From the NCBI GenBank assembly GCA_020348925.1, contig CP070758.1:2189177-2253176 (forward strand): DNA of 64,000 nt, read 5' to 3'. Positions within the stretch are counted from its first letter, which is position 1, and each line of letters starts with the position of its first letter. Below are positions 8,154 to 16,938 of the stretch, piece after piece. Source of the DNA: Gemmatimonadota bacterium. Lineage in GTDB: Bacteria; JBHIER01; G020348925. Below the pieces are notes generated by a model. That model searched no databases, had not been told where the DNA came from, and saw only the letters and a list, made by a program, of their open reading frames with translations. The position numbers were made by a program, and so were the translations under genes.

Positions 8154-8873
8154 ATGGTACGAAGGGATCATTGCAAAGGGAGCCGTTCTGGCAAGCGTGT
8201 TACTGGTGCCAACCTGATCATTTTGGTAGCGGCATTAATGGGTAGTGCATATGTGCTGGCGATGGCCTTACGTTCGTCGGAGTATTGGTGGGTAGCCTGG
8301 ATTTGCTTGCTACCACTATTTTGGGCAATTCGTACTTTGAAGCCGATAGGAGCCTCTCTCTCAGGTGCCATCTGGGGCATCGGCTTTTTCCTCTTTTCAA
8401 TTTTTGGCACAGAAGCTGTACTATCGTCAACCTCCATTTCCCTAACTCTCTTAGCAATAGTACCTGCTCTTTATTGCGGTCTCGGCTCATTGCTAACTCG
8501 ACGAGTCGGCTTCAATCCACTGCTACTGGCACTCAGCTGGATCGGGGTGGAGTTCGCCTTCAAACCACTTGGACTACAAAACGGTCTTTTAGCCGAGACA
8601 CAAGCTGATAGCACCCATTTTCATTGGATCGGTCGCTTACTCGGTTACATTTTCATAGCTTTCCTTGTCGCCTGCATAAACGCAACACTCCTCGCTGTTC
8701 TAAGTAATGTCCGTATATCTATTCCTCACGAGAAATCAATATTTAAGGGATTGTCTAATTCTGAAATATGCCCCGCAGTACTAACATTCCTGTTATGTCA
8801 ACTTTCGACTCTTCATCAGATATATCCCCGTGCTCCTCCGATTCCGAATAGGATTAGGATCTGGCACATTTAA
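8154..8873 (+). CDS. Lnt-like membrane protein lacking the nitrilase domain
   Basis: About 239 residues, almost wholly hydrophobic, with five or six membrane segments. The stretch LPLFWAIRTLKPIGASLSGA followed by WGIGFFLFSIFG resembles the N-terminal membrane part of apolipoprotein N-acyltransferase (Lnt, about 500 residues). The catalytic nitrilase domain that should follow is absent, and the last 30 residues look unlike the family. It may be a decayed or truncated lnt, or a stand-alone relative serving the exosortase system next door. The ATG at 8154 has GGAGGGGG 13 nt upstream; the frame is also open from a TTG at 8118. It is the first plus-strand gene of the island and lies 53 nt before the IPTL-CTERM gene. 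No catalytic function can be claimed. Confidence 0.55.
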   Translation: MVRRDHCKGSRSGKRVTGANLIILVAALMGSAYVLAMALRSSEYWWVAWICLLPLFWAIRTLKPIGASLSGAIWGIGFFLFSIFGTEAVLSSTSISLTLLAIVPALYCGLGSLLTRRVGFNPLLLALSWIGVEFAFKPLGLQNGLLAETQADSTHFHWIGRLLGYIFIAFLVACINATLLAVLSNVRISIPHEKSIFKGLSNSEICPAVLTFLLCQLSTLHQIYPRAPPIPNRIRIWHI

Positions 8874-8926
8874 GTTTTTTATAAATTGAAATCAAGAATA
8901 GATCAAACAAAGCGGAGGTGAGGAGA

Positions 8927-9787
8927 ATGAAATCAATGAAATTGGCCATTTCGTTGATTGGTGTAGTGTTCATAGTTGGAACCTTGCCAGAAAATGGCTT
9001 TACCCATATTACAGGATGCCCTCATACACATACGGCTATTCGAACAAGAGTCGAATGTAATCCACGTTTTGGTGGACAAGCTTGCACTTGCCCTACATGT
9101 GGGGGGGCTGGAACTTGTAGAGAAGTGGTAGGCAATCTTTGGCGAGATTGTCTCTGTATTTGTTCTGGATATCCTCATAACAAGAAGAGTGCTGGGACGA
9201 TAGTCTATGGAAGCAACGTTTCAATAACTATTCCAGGAACTTCTTACTTTGAATTGGATGAATTGTCCCAAGAAAATGAGATAGTAATATGGTTAGGTGA
9301 TGACTATGAAAATCCCATTTTAGATGTTACAGACGGGATTTCAGGCACTGTTACTCTTCAGTTTGGGGAAAGTGATGTTGCTACTCACATACCTGTTCAA
9401 CTTCTCGACTTTACTTTTACTTTCCCGTCCTTTAAGGTACAAAAGAACGAAACAGGTGTAAATAGTGCTTACCTTGATCCAAATTTTGCCGCTATCTTAG
9501 TATATAACCGTGAAACAGGCGAACTTAGTACTGAAGAACCTTTGCATGTCGTAACAATTAATGATTTATACACCGATCTTAATCCACTGAAAGGTCTTGC
9601 CAGCATAAATGGCACTATAGACGAAGAGACCGGCGAACTGTTCGCTTTTATTTTTGAGGAAGCAACGATTACTTCAAGGCCTCCAGTACCCGCTCTCACC
9701 AAATGGTCCATCTTAGTCTTGCTACTAATGCTTCTCATAGTTGCAGCTTGGTTCCTTTGGAGAAAGGAAAGAGTGGCTACGGCGTAA
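8927..9787 (+). CDS. Surface protein with IPTL-CTERM sorting signal
   Basis: A 286-residue exported protein. An N-terminal signal peptide is followed by a Cys-rich head (CPHTHT, CTCPTCGGAGTC, CLCICSG), then a beta-rich region of about 180 residues with no family I recognise. The tail (residues 254-286) starts VPALTKWS, runs through a hydrophobic helix and ends with basic residues (WRKERVATA). That is the three-part layout of IPTLxxWG-CTERM signals, which exosortase H is known to process. The ATG at 8927 has GGAGGTGAGG at good spacing; a GTG at 8918 is less likely. A strong terminator follows at 9811-9853, and the exosortase gene lies 0.7 kb further on the same strand, so this is its likely dedicated substrate. 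Confidence 0.8.
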   Translation: MKSMKLAISLIGVVFIVGTLPENGFTHITGCPHTHTAIRTRVECNPRFGGQACTCPTCGGAGTCREVVGNLWRDCLCICSGYPHNKKSAGTIVYGSNVSITIPGTSYFELDELSQENEIVIWLGDDYENPILDVTDGISGTVTLQFGESDVATHIPVQLLDFTFTFPSFKVQKNETGVNSAYLDPNFAAILVYNRETGELSTEEPLHVVTINDLYTDLNPLKGLASINGTIDEETGELFAFIFEEATITSRPPVPALTKWSILVLLLMLLIVAAWFLWRKERVATA

Positions 9788-9810
9788 TCCATACAAGAAG
9801 CAAGATTTTT

Positions 9811-9853
9811 AGAGAAAAAGCCCTCGCTGTTCTTAGCGGTGGGGGCTTTCTCT
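9811..9853 (+). terminator. Hairpin after the IPTL-CTERM gene
   Basis: AGAGAAAAAGCCCTCGCT pairs with AGCGGTGGGGGCTTTCTCT (small mismatches) around a short loop. It begins 23 nt after the stop codon. The T-rich tail is short, so efficiency is uncertain. Confidence 0.6.
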
Positions 9854-10471
9854 ACGTTTGGACTCTAACTTTTCGAAAATTATCTTGGCGTTTCAATGTA
9901 TGGAAATAGAGGACAAATTTTTTATTGACTTTCAATTTCAATTTTACTATCATAACACAAATCAAAATTTAAGAAAAAAGCAGCTTTCGAGATATTAAAG
10001 GATGTAGATCGGATTTTGACGAAGATACCCTCCGTCATAGTGGTTTTGTTTTCGATCGTTAAATACGAAGATTGCCACGCTATGAACCATTACGGTTCAT
10101 AGCTCGCAACGACAGACAGAAAAGAATCCCTCTCAGCTCCTCCTTCGACTGAGTTTATCCCGAGCGAAGTCGAAGGGCTCAGGACAGGCTTTACAAAAGG
10201 GAGAAGGTTACACCTCTTGAAATCTCCACTTCATAGGGGAGACTTTTTCCCTCCTGTCCCAAAGAGAGGGATAGGGAGGTTGTTTGAGATAGAAAAGTAA
10301 CGAGGTTTTAATGGCGTTGACTTGAAAGCATTAATTGGCTCAAGCATTAGCCACTTATACAGTCCGGCGAGTAAAGCCCTTCGACGAAGTTTTAGATTGA
10401 ACGAATTTAAACTACTCAGCATAAACTCGTACATCACCGTAGGTTCGAATTAAAATTCTTCGCTATAGGAT
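9854..10471. repeat. Intergenic stretch with hairpin repeats, no convincing gene
   Basis: AT-rich at the left. At 10080-10102 CTATGAACC and GGTTCATAG form a 9-bp hairpin flanked by ATTGCCACG and CTCGCAACGAC, a decayed relative of the element at 34068-34155. At 10142-10176 CCTTCGACT and AGTCGAAGG pair around GAGTTTATCCCGAGCGA. A 68-codon minus-strand frame at 10231-10437 has no ribosome site and looks repeat-derived. I see no promoter that is convincing for the exosortase gene. Confidence 0.55.
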
Positions 10472-11041
10472 ATGACAAAAAAAATCAAAAAAATTCCCTT
10501 AGCCGAGAGGATCTCCAGTCTGCTGCGTATGCACAGAGAGATTGTGAAATTCTGCCTTCTCTTCACTTTATACATTGGTACCTTTTTCGGTCTCTTTATC
10601 CTCGCAACGGTGTATATGTTGAAACCACTCGTTGCCCTCAATGTATTCACTGCCAAATCCGTTCAGATTGCAGCGAAATTGCTTGGCATGCACGCATCAG
10701 CAAGCTCCAGCTACCTCACAGTGAAAGGCTTTTCAATCGAGGTTATTACCGAATGCACAGGGCTGTTCGCAGCTTTCGTCTTCCTGGCCTGCGTCCTGGC
10801 CTATCCTACAAAAATCATGAAAAAAGTTTTCGGCATAATCGCTGGTATCTTCGTCATTTATATTTTAAATATTATGAGAATGATCTGCCTGATCATGGTC
10901 GGCATTTGGACGCCGCAGCACTTTGACTTCGTCCATGTCTACCTATGGGAAGGAGTCTTTATCATCGTCGTTCTCATGCTCTGGCTGGTGTGGCTCGATA
11001 AGGTGGTGAAAGATGTCAGAAAGGTTGCAGTTTCTGGGTAG
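10472..11041 (+). CDS. xrtH: Exosortase H (exosortase/archaeosortase family)
   Basis: An inner-membrane transpeptidase-like enzyme that recognises C-terminal sorting signals and cuts or transfers the protein at the cell surface. The 189 residues hold about five membrane segments and the three family landmarks: Cys95 in TECTG, Arg136 in NIMRM, and His155 in FVHVYLWEG. The small single-domain size and the IPTL-type substrate encoded 0.7 kb upstream point to the XrtH subfamily, which is known to pair with IPTLxxWG-CTERM proteins; the subfamily assignment is from memory. Translation from ATG 10472 has only a weak ATAGGAT site; Met20 is an alternative. Its end overlaps the next gene by 29 nt, so the two are co-translated. 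Confidence 0.88.
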   Translation: MTKKIKKIPLAERISSLLRMHREIVKFCLLFTLYIGTFFGLFILATVYMLKPLVALNVFTAKSVQIAAKLLGMHASASSSYLTVKGFSIEVITECTGLFAAFVFLACVLAYPTKIMKKVFGIIAGIFVIYILNIMRMICLIMVGIWTPQHFDFVHVYLWEGVFIIVVLMLWLVWLDKVVKDVRKVAVSG

Positions 11042-11600
11042 ATTTCTCATATTTGTTTCAGTCATTTTTGTTCTCTTTTATTTCTTCGTTAATCCGTACT
11101 ACCGTCAGATCTTCAACAAGATCGCCTGGCTGCTGTATAAATCCAAGACACCATACGGGGAATACGTGACCTTTCACGTCCGCTTTTTCAACATCATCCC
11201 CTTCCTGGCCCTCATGCTGGCAACTCCCAAAATAAAGATCCTCGAACGGCTCAAATTGATCGGTATGGGACTGGTCATTATCTTTATCATCCACTTCCTC
11301 TTCCTCCTCATCGGGCATGCTTACACCCACCAGGCCCAAACTTTTCTGCAGCGGATGCTCTCATCGACCTCCAACGCCATCGGTCAGGTGGCCGTCCCTC
11401 TTCTGGTGTGGTTTGGGCTTGCACATAAATATATTATAAAAACCTTCAGGCCGAGAACGGTCCCCACACCTCCATCCAGTTCAACGGAACAAAAATGCCC
11501 CTTCTGCGGGAAGAAGAAAAAAGGATTGAAGGAACATATACGGTCGGTTCATGGGCAGGAGGACGGGAGCGAGAAGGCTATGAAGAGGTATGGGAGGTAA
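11013..11600 (+). CDS. Exosortase-associated membrane protein with C-terminal zinc finger
   Basis: A 195-residue protein with four likely membrane helices (about residues 8-25, 60-70, 82-102, 118-140), then a Pro/Thr/Ser linker and a C2H2-like finger (CPFCGKKKKGLKEHIRSVH) near the C-terminus. It starts inside the end of the exosortase gene (29-nt overlap, AAGGTGG upstream), which argues that the two act together. Small membrane proteins next to exosortase H genes are known from other genomes. A DNA- or protein-binding finger on such a protein is odd: it could be a partner for the sorting enzyme or a regulator of it. No catalytic residues are seen. Confidence 0.75.
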   Translation: MSERLQFLGRFLIFVSVIFVLFYFFVNPYYRQIFNKIAWLLYKSKTPYGEYVTFHVRFFNIIPFLALMLATPKIKILERLKLIGMGLVIIFIIHFLFLLIGHAYTHQAQTFLQRMLSSTSNAIGQVAVPLLVWFGLAHKYIIKTFRPRTVPTPPSSSTEQKCPFCGKKKKGLKEHIRSVHGQEDGSEKAMKRYGR

Positions 11601-11973
11601 TGTTGTAGCAACCGGTTATTTCTATCAAGAAGATTCCGGCATGGAGTTTACCCCGTATTCAATTTCGGGGATCGGAATGACAAAAAGTGGAACTGTATGT
11701 CTTAAACAACGTCTCGACGGAGTCTCGCCCTCCCCCACTATAATGGGATCAATTCTGCTTAATTCATAGGCTGTCATTCCTGCGTATGCAGGAATCTCCT
11801 CGTTCAGGGTAACCTGCTTTATTTCGAGGAGATTCCGGGATAAACCCGGAATGACAGGCTGGATGAAATTGTGAGCTTTTGAAACTGAGTTAAAAACCAT
11901 TGATTATCGTAAGCTACATAACACTTAATTGTTACATATGATTCTGCAAAGTTCTATGAATAACCCAGGCAAC
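11601..11973. repeat. Intergenic with a palindromic repeat (core 11771-11857)
   Basis: The core runs from CTGTCATTCC to GGAATGACAG (terminal inverted repeat) and contains a nested stem, GGAATCTCCTCG with CGAGGAGATTCC. It is a member of the widespread TCATTCCTGCGTATGCAGGAAT class of interspersed repeats. A related half-element (GATTCCGGCATGGAG to GGGGATCGGAATGAC) is at 11631-11681. The 91-codon frame here is repeat-encoded. Confidence 0.7.
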
Positions 11974-12006
11974 AAAAAAGCCGCCGAGTAGAGAATACCC
12001 GGCGGC
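11974..12006 (-). terminator. Rho-independent terminator of the subtilase gene
   Basis: Read on the minus strand, GCCGCCG and CGGCGGC enclose a 13-nt loop and are followed by TTTTTTG. It lies 29 nt after the protease stop codon. Confidence 0.88.
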
Positions 12007-12035
12007 TGTTGATACCGACTATTGATGAAAGCTCA

Positions 12036-15000
12036 CTACTTCATGAGCACCATGCTCTTGGTCGCCGACCATCGGCCGCGATCAACAGACAGCCGATAGA
12101 AATAGATTCCACTGGAGACCTCGTTCCCCAGGCCGTCCCTGCCGTCCCATGTCACCGTGTAGTACCCCGGCTTCCTAAATTCATCCACCAGAGTCCGCAC
12201 CTCCTGCCCCAAGACATTATAAATCTTCAGGGTCGTGTGGAGTGGGGATCCACCATCAACTATCTGATATCTAATATCTGTCGCAGGGTTGAAGGGATTG
12301 GGATAGTTCTGAGCGAGGGAGAACTCCTGAGGCACCTGGCCGCCCTCCACGTCCGAGGAGGTTTTCATCTCTTCGATTTGGAATGCTCTGCCGCTAACGT
12401 CGACCAGAATCAACTCGTCGAGCAAAACGTCACTGGATTCCGAAGATATGTCGTAGGGGACGGTAACCATCGGTTCGTCGCCTGGAGTCATGGCTCGACC
12501 ATCGGTACTGTATAAGACAAAGATCGTCCCGTCGTCCTTTCGATTCGAGGCTACGGTCATTCCTGGATTCCGGTGACTCCAGACGGGTTCTCCGACCGAT
12601 ACTCCATCTCCATATTTGAGACGGAACTGGACACCGGCAATAGGCACGTCCGCCTGCACATACATCGCACACTCGCCTCGGGTGTCGCACGTCATCGGAG
12701 CAGTCCGAACCTCAACCCGGGCCGACGCCCGCCCCTCCGGTATGACCGCTTTGGGGTTGAGGATCCTGTTGACGATATTGATGGCGTCAATAATGTCCAC
12801 CCCCCCGTCCTCATTGAAATCGGCCGCCCACTGCGCGTAGGCACTGGTCTCCACCCCCAGCACGACATTGACGGCACCAAGCACATCGATGATATCGATG
12901 TTGCCATCGCAATTGACATCACCCCGCTCAACCTTGGACCAGATCATAATATCGTCGACCGTCCAGCCATCAGCCGTCCCGGCCTCATCGCTCACCACAC
13001 GAAAGCGAATGCGGACCTCTTCATTGCCTGGGCCACAGAATCCCTCCAGGAGAGTGCACCGCTTCTTGACCGGATAACCGTCGAAGCCGGTAAAACTCTC
13101 CAAAGCCGTCCAGCTCTCACCGTCACTACTGGCCTCCACGTAACCGAAATCATTGCCATCCTCAAAGGAGTAAAAATGCCAGAATGTGAGGGCCGCTTCC
13201 GTACAGGAAGAGAGATCAAAGGCCTCCTGATACATCAGAGGGTTATCCTCATTGTCCTCGTAATCCCCTTGCGGGCTGTCGACAATGGATGTGGAGTTGT
13301 TGACACCGAAGCCACCCAGCCCCGACCCTGTTCCCAGATCCCATCCTCCAGTCCCGGTCTCAAAATCGCCCAAGACGAGATAGGGAATAAGTTCGAAAGC
13401 GAAGACGTCAGAAGTCGCCGTATTGTGGTTGCTGGACGCATCGACGACCTCAACATAGTAATTGACAATATCTCCGAATTGTCCGGACCATTCTAACGTC
13501 GCTCCGTATTCTTCGGGTATGCCTGTGCCCGTCATCAATACTCCAGTAAACGGCTCGTCATTGAGCTGATAATACAACGTCACCTCTCCAACCCCCAGAT
13601 TGTCGGTCACTTTGGCGGTGACCTCTCTTTCCCCGGAGAGGAGATAGGTATCCGGCAACTGATCGACCCTCAAAATCTCAGGCGCAGTCACATCCGGTTG
13701 AACAGCGAAGGCATGGACCTTCGTGGGAGCTCCCAGAGGCGATTGCCATTCGTAATACGGATTTTCCGTGGTGACATAATATTGGATTGTGGTCTCGGTT
13801 CCGGGAGGAGGTATCGTCCCGGCGTACACTCCATCTCCCCGATGCGTCATGGTCACCGTGGAGAAGGACGGCGATGTTTCCTTCTTCCAGTAGAGCGTAA
13901 CACCCGTGAGATCGCTGATGTCACCGGTCACGGTCACCTCAACCGGATAGGAACTGCTCGGATCCTCACTATCTTTCAGCGGATCGTGCCAGATGAAGTT
14001 CACCCAGTTGAGGATCCTGGTCATCACTTCTGTCCTGACGGCCGATGGTTGTGACGGATCCAGTTCAGGCGTCGCATCAATAGCCTCAAAACCGAAACCG
14101 AAATATATGACCCGGTGATCACCCTGGTATTTGATACCACCCTTGTGATGCAGGCCACCTGCATATTCAAAGACACCACTGGCCCCGGGGCCGGGCTCAA
14201 TTTCGTCAGGGTACTGTTGATCAGCATCCCGACCAGGATGATAGATATCGAAACTGAGGCCGTCACCGATTTCGTCCCCGAGGATACCATCAACGCTCTG
14301 AATACCGCTGTTATCGGCATAATAGACGGCGTGCAAATAGTTTTCGTAGAAATCGACGAATCCGGAACGATCGCCCTCGTTGAAATCCCAGCCGACATCC
14401 TGGCCGGAGATAAAGAGGTTTCCGCCGTTGTCCAAATAGTCCTCTACGGCGGCCATGTCTCCAACGTCCAGACTGGGGAAGGTCCACTCGCAGGCCCAGA
14501 TGACGATGGGGACATTGGAGAGAATAAACGGGGTCGGGCTTCCCAGGCTGGCGTGATCCCAGACCGCATACAACACGTTCAAGCCGTCCAGGATGTTGGT
14601 GTAGTACCCCTCAACGTTGTTCTCGCCATCGTCGTCATCGACCAGGAGAACGGGCATCTTGCCAAGAATAACCGCGAAAGTATCCGTACCGCTGATGCCA
14701 CCATCAGCGAGAAACTGTAAGAAAAGCCTGGCCATGTGTGGCTCAGCATCCGGGGCTATGGAAAAGACCAAAGGATCCGAAGTCGCCTGAAAGGTGTCCG
14801 CAGGAAACGTTCCCACAAAGGAACTGCCATCGTCGATCGTCAGATCAGGATCGTCAGTGTCCAGAGAGACCTGAAAATTGGTCGCAGCCCCCAGCGAGTA
14901 ATTTCGGTATTGGGCAGTGACGTTGATTGTCTCACCTCGCTCGAAAAGGCCGTCACCGTCACCGTTGACCGCATCGTCCGGTGTCACGTTAAAATTGAGA

Positions 15001-16466
15001 ATCTTTGGCGGGACCTCCGTCAAGACCGTAGCAGTGACAGCATTGTACGCATTGACGCGCCCGCTGCCCAGAAGCCCCTCGAGACCGGGATTCTGCGCGT
15101 CGATATTGTCTGCCGTGAGAGCCACCTGTCTGACAATACGGTCGTTAGACCAGCCCGGATGCTGGGATTTCACCAGCCCGCACAGACCGGCCACGATGGG
15201 ACAGGACATGGAGCTTCCGTTGGCGGAACCGTACGAGCCGCCAACGACAGGTATGGTCGTTAGCGTCTGCGTTCCGGGGGCACAGACGTCGATGGAAATA
15301 CCGTACGTGGCTTCTCGCCTGTCCTGATTATTGATCCATCCCGCGCTGAGAACATTGACATAGCTGGAAGGATAGTGTAAAAGATCGGTATCGTCATTCC
15401 CCCCGGAGGCCACGACAATACTGCCCAGGCCGTAAACATAATCGATCACATCCTGATTCGCCTGGGAATAACTGCCGAAGCCACCCCAACTGCAGCTGAT
15501 GATATCCGCCCCATTTTCGGCCGCGTAAATGATTCCCTGATACCCGAAGGAGACGAAACGAGGACTGTCGTCGTAACTGCACTTGATGGCCATGACCCTG
15601 CAGTTCCACGACACTCCGGCGACCCCTGTACCATTGTTCGTCACGGCGGCGGCCAGTCCGGAGGTTAAAGTACCGTGATCATAATAGCCCTGAGCATCCG
15701 GAGTGGGGTGTGTCGGATTGTTGTCCTCTTCAGCCAGGTCGTAGCCGATGAGATCGTACACATACGTCTCCGAATTGTTGTCCCAATCGTCATCGTCGAC
15801 ACCGTTGAGATCGCCGGGGTCCAGGACCCAGCCGCCGTCCACCCACTCGAGAGTATGGCCGTCCCCGTCGGCATCCTCCCCCAAGTTCTGCCAGATGTTA
15901 TCGAGCAGATCAGGATGCTCCCAATCAGGTCCGTTGTCAACTATGGCAATAACTATAGCATCGTCACCATGCTGGATGTCCCAGGCTTGGGCGGCCCGTA
16001 TGCGGGTCATAAACGTCTGCTGACCGAACATCGGATCATCCGGTGTTTCTTCAATGACCGGCACGGAGATGGGCTCGGCGTACTCGACGTTCGGATCCTG
16101 CGCAAATGCACGCGCCACCGATTCCGGATCAAGGTGCGGTGGAAACGAAAGAGAATAGATCCGAGACAGATCCGGCAGACCGGAGCCGTCAGGGATGGGC
16201 CTGTGTTGAAACCGTTTTCTCACTTCCTGGACGGAGAACCGGTCCATCTTTTCGTCGAAAGAGCTCATTCCAGTGACGGTGAAACGCTCCGTCCCTTTGG
16301 CTACCACATGAGGTTTCAACTTCACGACCACCTTCCCGGGCTCGAGTGTGGCCGACGCTGGGCCCGACAGTGTATGGGACTTTGTATATTGACTTCCCAC
16401 CCCCGGTATTGAAATACTTAGAATGAAAAAGCTGAAAATCATAGTACCGGCTATTATACGTCTCAT
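12036..16466 (-). CDS. Secreted subtilisin-like protease with dockerin, cohesin-like and T9SS sorting domains
   Basis: A 1476-residue exported serine protease. After a signal peptide comes an inhibitor-like propeptide (about 40-135), then an S8 catalytic domain (about 145-480) with Asp177 (AIVDNGPDWEHPDL), His264 (YYDHGTLTSG), oxyanion Asn357 (VVASGGND) and Ser419 (SANGSSMSCPIVAG). Beta-sandwich domains follow, including an MAM/jelly-roll-like stretch (about 1030-1170). Residues about 1184-1240 are a type I dockerin with two calcium loops (GDVNCDGNIDIIDVLGAVN and DFNEDGGVDIIDAINIV). A cohesin-like domain follows (PIAGVQFRLKYGD), then a T9SS type A tail (FSLAQNYPNPFNPATDIRYQ) ending in WSATKSMVLMK. 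The ATG at 16466 has AAGGAGAAGAG. It has its own terminator and about 470 nt upstream, so it is probably monocistronic. The substrate is unknown. Confidence 0.93.
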   Translation of the reverse strand: MRRIIAGTMIFSFFILSISIPGVGSQYTKSHTLSGPASATLEPGKVVVKLKPHVVAKGTERFTVTGMSSFDEKMDRFSVQEVRKRFQHRPIPDGSGLPDLSRIYSLSFPPHLDPESVARAFAQDPNVEYAEPISVPVIEETPDDPMFGQQTFMTRIRAAQAWDIQHGDDAIVIAIVDNGPDWEHPDLLDNIWQNLGEDADGDGHTLEWVDGGWVLDPGDLNGVDDDDWDNNSETYVYDLIGYDLAEEDNNPTHPTPDAQGYYDHGTLTSGLAAAVTNNGTGVAGVSWNCRVMAIKCSYDDSPRFVSFGYQGIIYAAENGADIISCSWGGFGSYSQANQDVIDYVYGLGSIVVASGGNDDTDLLHYPSSYVNVLSAGWINNQDRREATYGISIDVCAPGTQTLTTIPVVGGSYGSANGSSMSCPIVAGLCGLVKSQHPGWSNDRIVRQVALTADNIDAQNPGLEGLLGSGRVNAYNAVTATVLTEVPPKILNFNVTPDDAVNGDGDGLFERGETINVTAQYRNYSLGAATNFQVSLDTDDPDLTIDDGSSFVGTFPADTFQATSDPLVFSIAPDAEPHMARLFLQFLADGGISGTDTFAVILGKMPVLLVDDDDGENNVEGYYTNILDGLNVLYAVWDHASLGSPTPFILSNVPIVIWACEWTFPSLDVGDMAAVEDYLDNGGNLFISGQDVGWDFNEGDRSGFVDFYENYLHAVYYADNSGIQSVDGILGDEIGDGLSFDIYHPGRDADQQYPDEIEPGPGASGVFEYAGGLHHKGGIKYQGDHRVIYFGFGFEAIDATPELDPSQPSAVRTEVMTRILNWVNFIWHDPLKDSEDPSSSYPVEVTVTGDISDLTGVTLYWKKETSPSFSTVTMTHRGDGVYAGTIPPPGTETTIQYYVTTENPYYEWQSPLGAPTKVHAFAVQPDVTAPEILRVDQLPDTYLLSGEREVTAKVTDNLGVGEVTLYYQLNDEPFTGVLMTGTGIPEEYGATLEWSGQFGDIVNYYVEVVDASSNHNTATSDVFAFELIPYLVLGDFETGTGGWDLGTGSGLGGFGVNNSTSIVDSPQGDYEDNEDNPLMYQEAFDLSSCTEAALTFWHFYSFEDGNDFGYVEASSDGESWTALESFTGFDGYPVKKRCTLLEGFCGPGNEEVRIRFRVVSDEAGTADGWTVDDIMIWSKVERGDVNCDGNIDIIDVLGAVNVVLGVETSAYAQWAADFNEDGGVDIIDAINIVNRILNPKAVIPEGRASARVEVRTAPMTCDTRGECAMYVQADVPIAGVQFRLKYGDGVSVGEPVWSHRNPGMTVASNRKDDGTIFVLYSTDGRAMTPGDEPMVTVPYDISSESSDVLLDELILVDVSGRAFQIEEMKTSSDVEGGQVPQEFSLAQNYPNPFNPATDIRYQIVDGGSPLHTTLKIYNVLGQEVRTLVDEFRKPGYYTVTWDGRDGLGNEVSSGIYFYRLSVDRGRWSATKSMVLMK

Positions 16467-16869
16467 TATACTCTTCTCCTTAAAATTCCCTCGATTTTAA
16501 TGTCAGTGACATGACATTCGGATTGACCGCGTGTCGCAGTCGGTTTCGTAATCCTCCCCCTAAACCGTCACACATGCTTCCCCTTTCACCCAACCCTCAA
16601 TACTTCCATTGAACTGCAAAGGTTTCACGTTTCTATGGTGGCTCCCTCCTTTTTATGATTTTTTTAATTTGGTTGGTTTATCAGCATCATCGTCAGCATC
16701 TTCCCCGGCGTCGTCTTAATATATATCCTTTGAGCCATATGAAACAACCGCAACACAATCATAGGTATTGAATGATATACAATGACAGGACAATAATCCT
16801 TGACTTAAATCAAAACACTGAAAATGAGCCATACGGGTGACGTGTCCGGGTTGACTGCACCATAATGAG
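16467..16869. other. Upstream region of the protease gene, no gene seen
   Basis: About 400 nt of mixed to AT-rich sequence without a credible frame. It must hold the protease promoter, but I see no element strong enough to name; FCB-group promoters often diverge from the sigma-70 consensus. Confidence 0.45.
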
Positions 16870-16903
16870 AAAAAAGCCACTGAGTCCTCTGGACCCAGTG
16901 GCT
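16870..16903 (-). terminator. Rho-independent terminator
   Basis: On the minus strand AGCCACTG and CAGTGGCT enclose a 13-nt loop and are followed by TTTTTT. It lies 36 nt after the stop of the 748-residue secreted protein. Confidence 0.88.
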
Positions 16904-16938
16904 TTCCTCATATTCTGACCTTTCGATCAGAAGGTCGG

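Noticed and set aside
10231-10437. 68-codon minus-strand frame in the gap before the exosortase gene
   Set aside because: No ribosome site, skewed composition, and the DNA around it carries repeat motifs; it looks like a repeat-encoded frame.
11625-11900. 91-codon minus-strand frame with EIPAYAGMT-type wording
   Set aside because: This wording is the known translation artefact of the TCATTCC interspersed repeat.
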